17,827 bases of DNA, taken from assembly GCA_029933295.1 (NCBI GenBank), contig JAOZOL010000003.1, positions 12,441 through 30,267 on the forward strand, given 5' to 3'. This document shows, in pieces, positions 15,981-17,827 of the stretch. Origin of the DNA: Desulfobacterales bacterium (GTDB lineage Bacteria; Desulfobacterota; Desulfobacteria; Desulfobacterales; Desulfosalsimonadaceae). Within the stretch, counting starts at the first letter, position 1. The number at the start of each line of letters is the position of its first letter. Both the position numbers and the translations under genes were made by a program. Under the pieces are notes generated by a model. The model was not told the origin of the DNA. It was given only the letters and a program-made list of their open reading frames with translations, and did not search any database.

Positions 15981-17627
15981 TTATTTTTTTACTTTCGGTT
16001 GATGCACCTTGCAGTATTTTGATCCCGGGACAGACTTATTTTTGCACGGTTTCCCGCTTTTTGTCTTGGCACTGCAAATTTCACTGGTTTTCGAAGGCCC
16101 GGACGATGCTGCTTTCTTCATTTTTGCCGGTGCTTTTTTCTTTTTGAGGCTATCGAGTTTTACGGCGGTTAATTTTTTGCCGTCATCAACCAGCGGCTCG
16201 ATGACCACTTTCCCGGTTTTGGCAATATCATAGAGACACTCAAATTCTTCTTCAAAATTTTTCAAAATGGCATCCGGGTCCGGCACCAGACCTTCATCAG
16301 TCACAAGACCGATACCGACTTTACCGGCATAGCTGAAAATACTGATCCCCATGCCCACCCGGCCGCTTCTGGGAACCCAGCCGATAAAATTTTCAATCTT
16401 TTTACCCGCAAAATAAAGCGGTTCCTGGGGGCCGGGAACGTTGGTCATCACCATGGATGCCTTGTTGGCAAAAAAATGGGAAGCGGTTTTGGCAATACTG
16501 GCTGATGAGATGCCAAGGGCGCTTAACACCATAAACGCAACAAACGCGTCCGGTGACTGTTTGAGATGATCCATCCGTTTTTTAACTTCCCTTAATCGTA
16601 AAATCGGGTCGTCAATATATATAGGAAGGGCAAGGAAAACCAGACTGAATTTATTACCCAGTTCAAACGCGGTGCCCGGTTCCCGGATATTGACGGGAAT
16701 TGCAGTCCGAAGCTCGGTTTTTTTGACCCGATCGCCCTGGTCAATGAGATACCGCCTCAAGGCCCCGGTTAAAGATGCAATCAGGACATCGTTGACCGTG
16801 GCATTAACCGCCTTGCTGACGATTTTCACTTTATTCAAAGACATAAGGTTCGTCCAGGCAACGCTCTTTCTCACCCTCAACTTGCCCTTGAAGGAGGTTT
16901 TGGGATCAGACGGCATCATGGCAAGTTTCCCCAAAACCGTCGCCGTATCAACAGACAGGGAAGAAGCGGTTTTGGCCAGGTTCTTCACATGGGACGGCTT
17001 TGATATCAATTTTGACCACTCATCAATCAGTTTTCCGCCCACCACCTGGGTTTTGTCGATAACTCCGGATACACTCGTCAGCAATTGCCCCACCGGAATA
17101 AAAGCCGGGGGCGACCATTTCTTCTTCTTTTTTGATTTTTTATTTTCAAATAAGGGGGTCCCGTCCGGTTCTTTGTCTGCAGTGGAGAGCAGCACATAAA
17201 CCAGGGAAATACCATCCGCAATGCAATGATGGAGGCGGAAAAACAGCGCGCATCCTTTTTTATAGTTTTCGATGAGATGACATGACCAGAGGGGTTTGGT
17301 CCGGTCCATGGGAATGGTCATCAAATCACTGACCATGCGCTGAAGTTCCTCCTTGCCGCCTTTTCCCGGCAATGCCACTTTGTGGAAATGGGATCGGATA
17401 TCAAAAAAGGGATCAAACTCCCAGCTGGCAACACCGACGCCTGACAACGGCATGACAACGCGTTGTTTAAAACGGTCAAACGCACACAACCTGTTTTCAA
17501 GGGTTTGAGAGGCCTTGTCATAATCAATCTTTTCTTTAAATTCCATGATACCGGTTATGACCATCAGGTTGGTGGGATGATCCATGTGGAGCCAGAAATT
17601 ATCCGCATTTGTCATTGTCTCAGCCAT
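15981..17627 (-). CDS. WS/DGAT-family O-acyltransferase with Cys/His-rich C-terminal tail
   Basis: Wax ester synthase/acyl-CoA:diacylglycerol acyltransferase family protein (548 aa), which joins acyl-CoA to a long-chain alcohol or diacylglycerol to make storage lipids. The catalytic HHxxxDG is HHCIADG at residues 133-139. Other family landmarks are PLW (112-114), the NATVNDV segment and NVPGP in the C-terminal domain. After the normal end there is a Lys/Ala-rich linker (about 482-514), then a compact C-X9-C-X10-C-X2-H module (Cys518, Cys528, Cys539, His542) resembling small zinc-binding tails seen on other proteins. A strong SD (AAGGAG) precedes the ATG at 17627. Storage-lipid synthesis is the family role; the real substrate is unknown. 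Confidence 0.9.
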   Translation of the reverse strand: MAETMTNADNFWLHMDHPTNLMVITGIMEFKEKIDYDKASQTLENRLCAFDRFKQRVVMPLSGVGVASWEFDPFFDIRSHFHKVALPGKGGKEELQRMVSDLMTIPMDRTKPLWSCHLIENYKKGCALFFRLHHCIADGISLVYVLLSTADKEPDGTPLFENKKSKKKKKWSPPAFIPVGQLLTSVSGVIDKTQVVGGKLIDEWSKLISKPSHVKNLAKTASSLSVDTATVLGKLAMMPSDPKTSFKGKLRVRKSVAWTNLMSLNKVKIVSKAVNATVNDVLIASLTGALRRYLIDQGDRVKKTELRTAIPVNIREPGTAFELGNKFSLVFLALPIYIDDPILRLREVKKRMDHLKQSPDAFVAFMVLSALGISSASIAKTASHFFANKASMVMTNVPGPQEPLYFAGKKIENFIGWVPRSGRVGMGISIFSYAGKVGIGLVTDEGLVPDPDAILKNFEEEFECLYDIAKTGKVVIEPLVDDGKKLTAVKLDSLKKKKAPAKMKKAASSGPSKTSEICSAKTKSGKPCKNKSVPGSKYCKVHQPKVKK

Positions 17628-17714
17628 AATGCTCTCCTTTTTTAAAAAATTTACGCAGGCTTATTCGTTCAAGATTAAAAATAACAATTTATCGAACTGC
17701 TGGCTCATAAACCC

Positions 17715-17827
17715 TTACCAGAGACTTCGGACATTTTCATACGCAAGAATTTTTTCATTTTTTGTCAATATCGTTGCATTTTCTTCCCGTGCCGTTGCAA
17801 CAATAATCTGGTCAGCCGGATCGTTAT
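17715..17827 (-). CDS. vapC: VapC-type PIN-domain toxin, C-terminal part (cut by window end)
   Basis: The last 36 residues of a PIN-domain ribonuclease, running off the right edge. It reads NDPADQIIVATAREENATIL then TKNEKILAYENVRSLW and stop. DPAD(R/Q)IIVATA is the hallmark late motif of VapC toxins, holding one of the metal-binding aspartates, followed by a T..(D/N)E.I segment and a terminal Trp. The antitoxin would be expected beyond the window, upstream on the minus strand. Only the end is visible, so intactness cannot be judged. Confidence 0.8.
   Translation of the reverse strand, partial: NDPADQIIVATAREENATILTKNEKILAYENVRSLW

Noticed and set aside
16672..17199. Plus-strand open frame of about 175 codons
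   Set aside because: It lies entirely within the WS/DGAT gene on the other strand, whose family motifs are clear; it has no motif of its own.
1..17827. CRISPR arrays, tRNA or rRNA genes, insertion sequences
   Set aside because: No regularly spaced repeats, tRNA-like cloverleaf or CCA-type ends, rRNA sequence or transposase motifs were seen on reading both strands.

Overview
The window looks like a chromosomal stretch from an anaerobic, sulfate-reducer-type bacterium, most likely of the Desulfobacterales (former Deltaproteobacteria). This is inferred from gene content and style: a moderately AT-rich genome, a DctPQM TRAP transporter, an NSS transporter with a MetS-type small subunit, a WS/DGAT acyltransferase, and a type II fatty-acid/polyketide-like cluster carrying radical SAM enzymes. 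No rRNA or other taxonomic marker is present, so the assignment is tentative.

Region 1 (1-9208) is the most interesting part. A tightly packed plus-strand operon encodes, in order: a lysophospholipid/lipid A-type acyltransferase, an apparent acyl carrier protein (ACP) remnant, a small FabZ/ApeI-like hotdog dehydratase, an intact ACP, two related radical SAM proteins, two ketosynthases (KS) with intact Cys-His-His triads, a YbgC/4HBT-type thioesterase and a free-standing double-hotdog PKS-type dehydratase. A short AMP-dependent acyl/aryl ligase converges on the operon with overlapping stop codons. The set resembles aryl-polyene-type clusters (ligase, ACP, KS, dehydratases, thioesterase, acyltransferase), but the tandem radical SAM pair is not part of characterised aryl-polyene pathways. 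A KS/ACP/dehydratase set combined with radical SAM enzymes is also what has been proposed for anammox ladderane lipid synthesis. I infer that the cluster builds an unusual unsaturated or radical-modified acyl chain: the ligase would load a starter, the KS and dehydratases would extend and desaturate it on the ACP, the radical SAM proteins would modify it, and the acyltransferase would place it on a membrane lipid. No ketoreductase lies in the window; one may sit upstream or be borrowed from primary metabolism.

Region 2 (9209-11585) holds a divergent AT-rich intergenic region, then an NSS-family sodium-coupled amino-acid symporter, an overlapping 37-residue MetS-like subunit and a small TTG-start membrane protein. 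Region 3 (11598-12871, minus strand) holds a fused chorismate mutase/prephenate dehydrogenase (tyrA). Directly downstream of it is the short C-terminal remnant of an FAD-dependent oxidoreductase.

Region 4 (13107-15959) is a complete three-gene TRAP transporter operon (dctP-dctQ-dctM). Region 5 (15981-17827, minus strand) has a WS/DGAT-family acyltransferase with an added Cys/His-rich C-terminal tail. The window ends in the C-terminal part of a VapC-type PIN-domain toxin.
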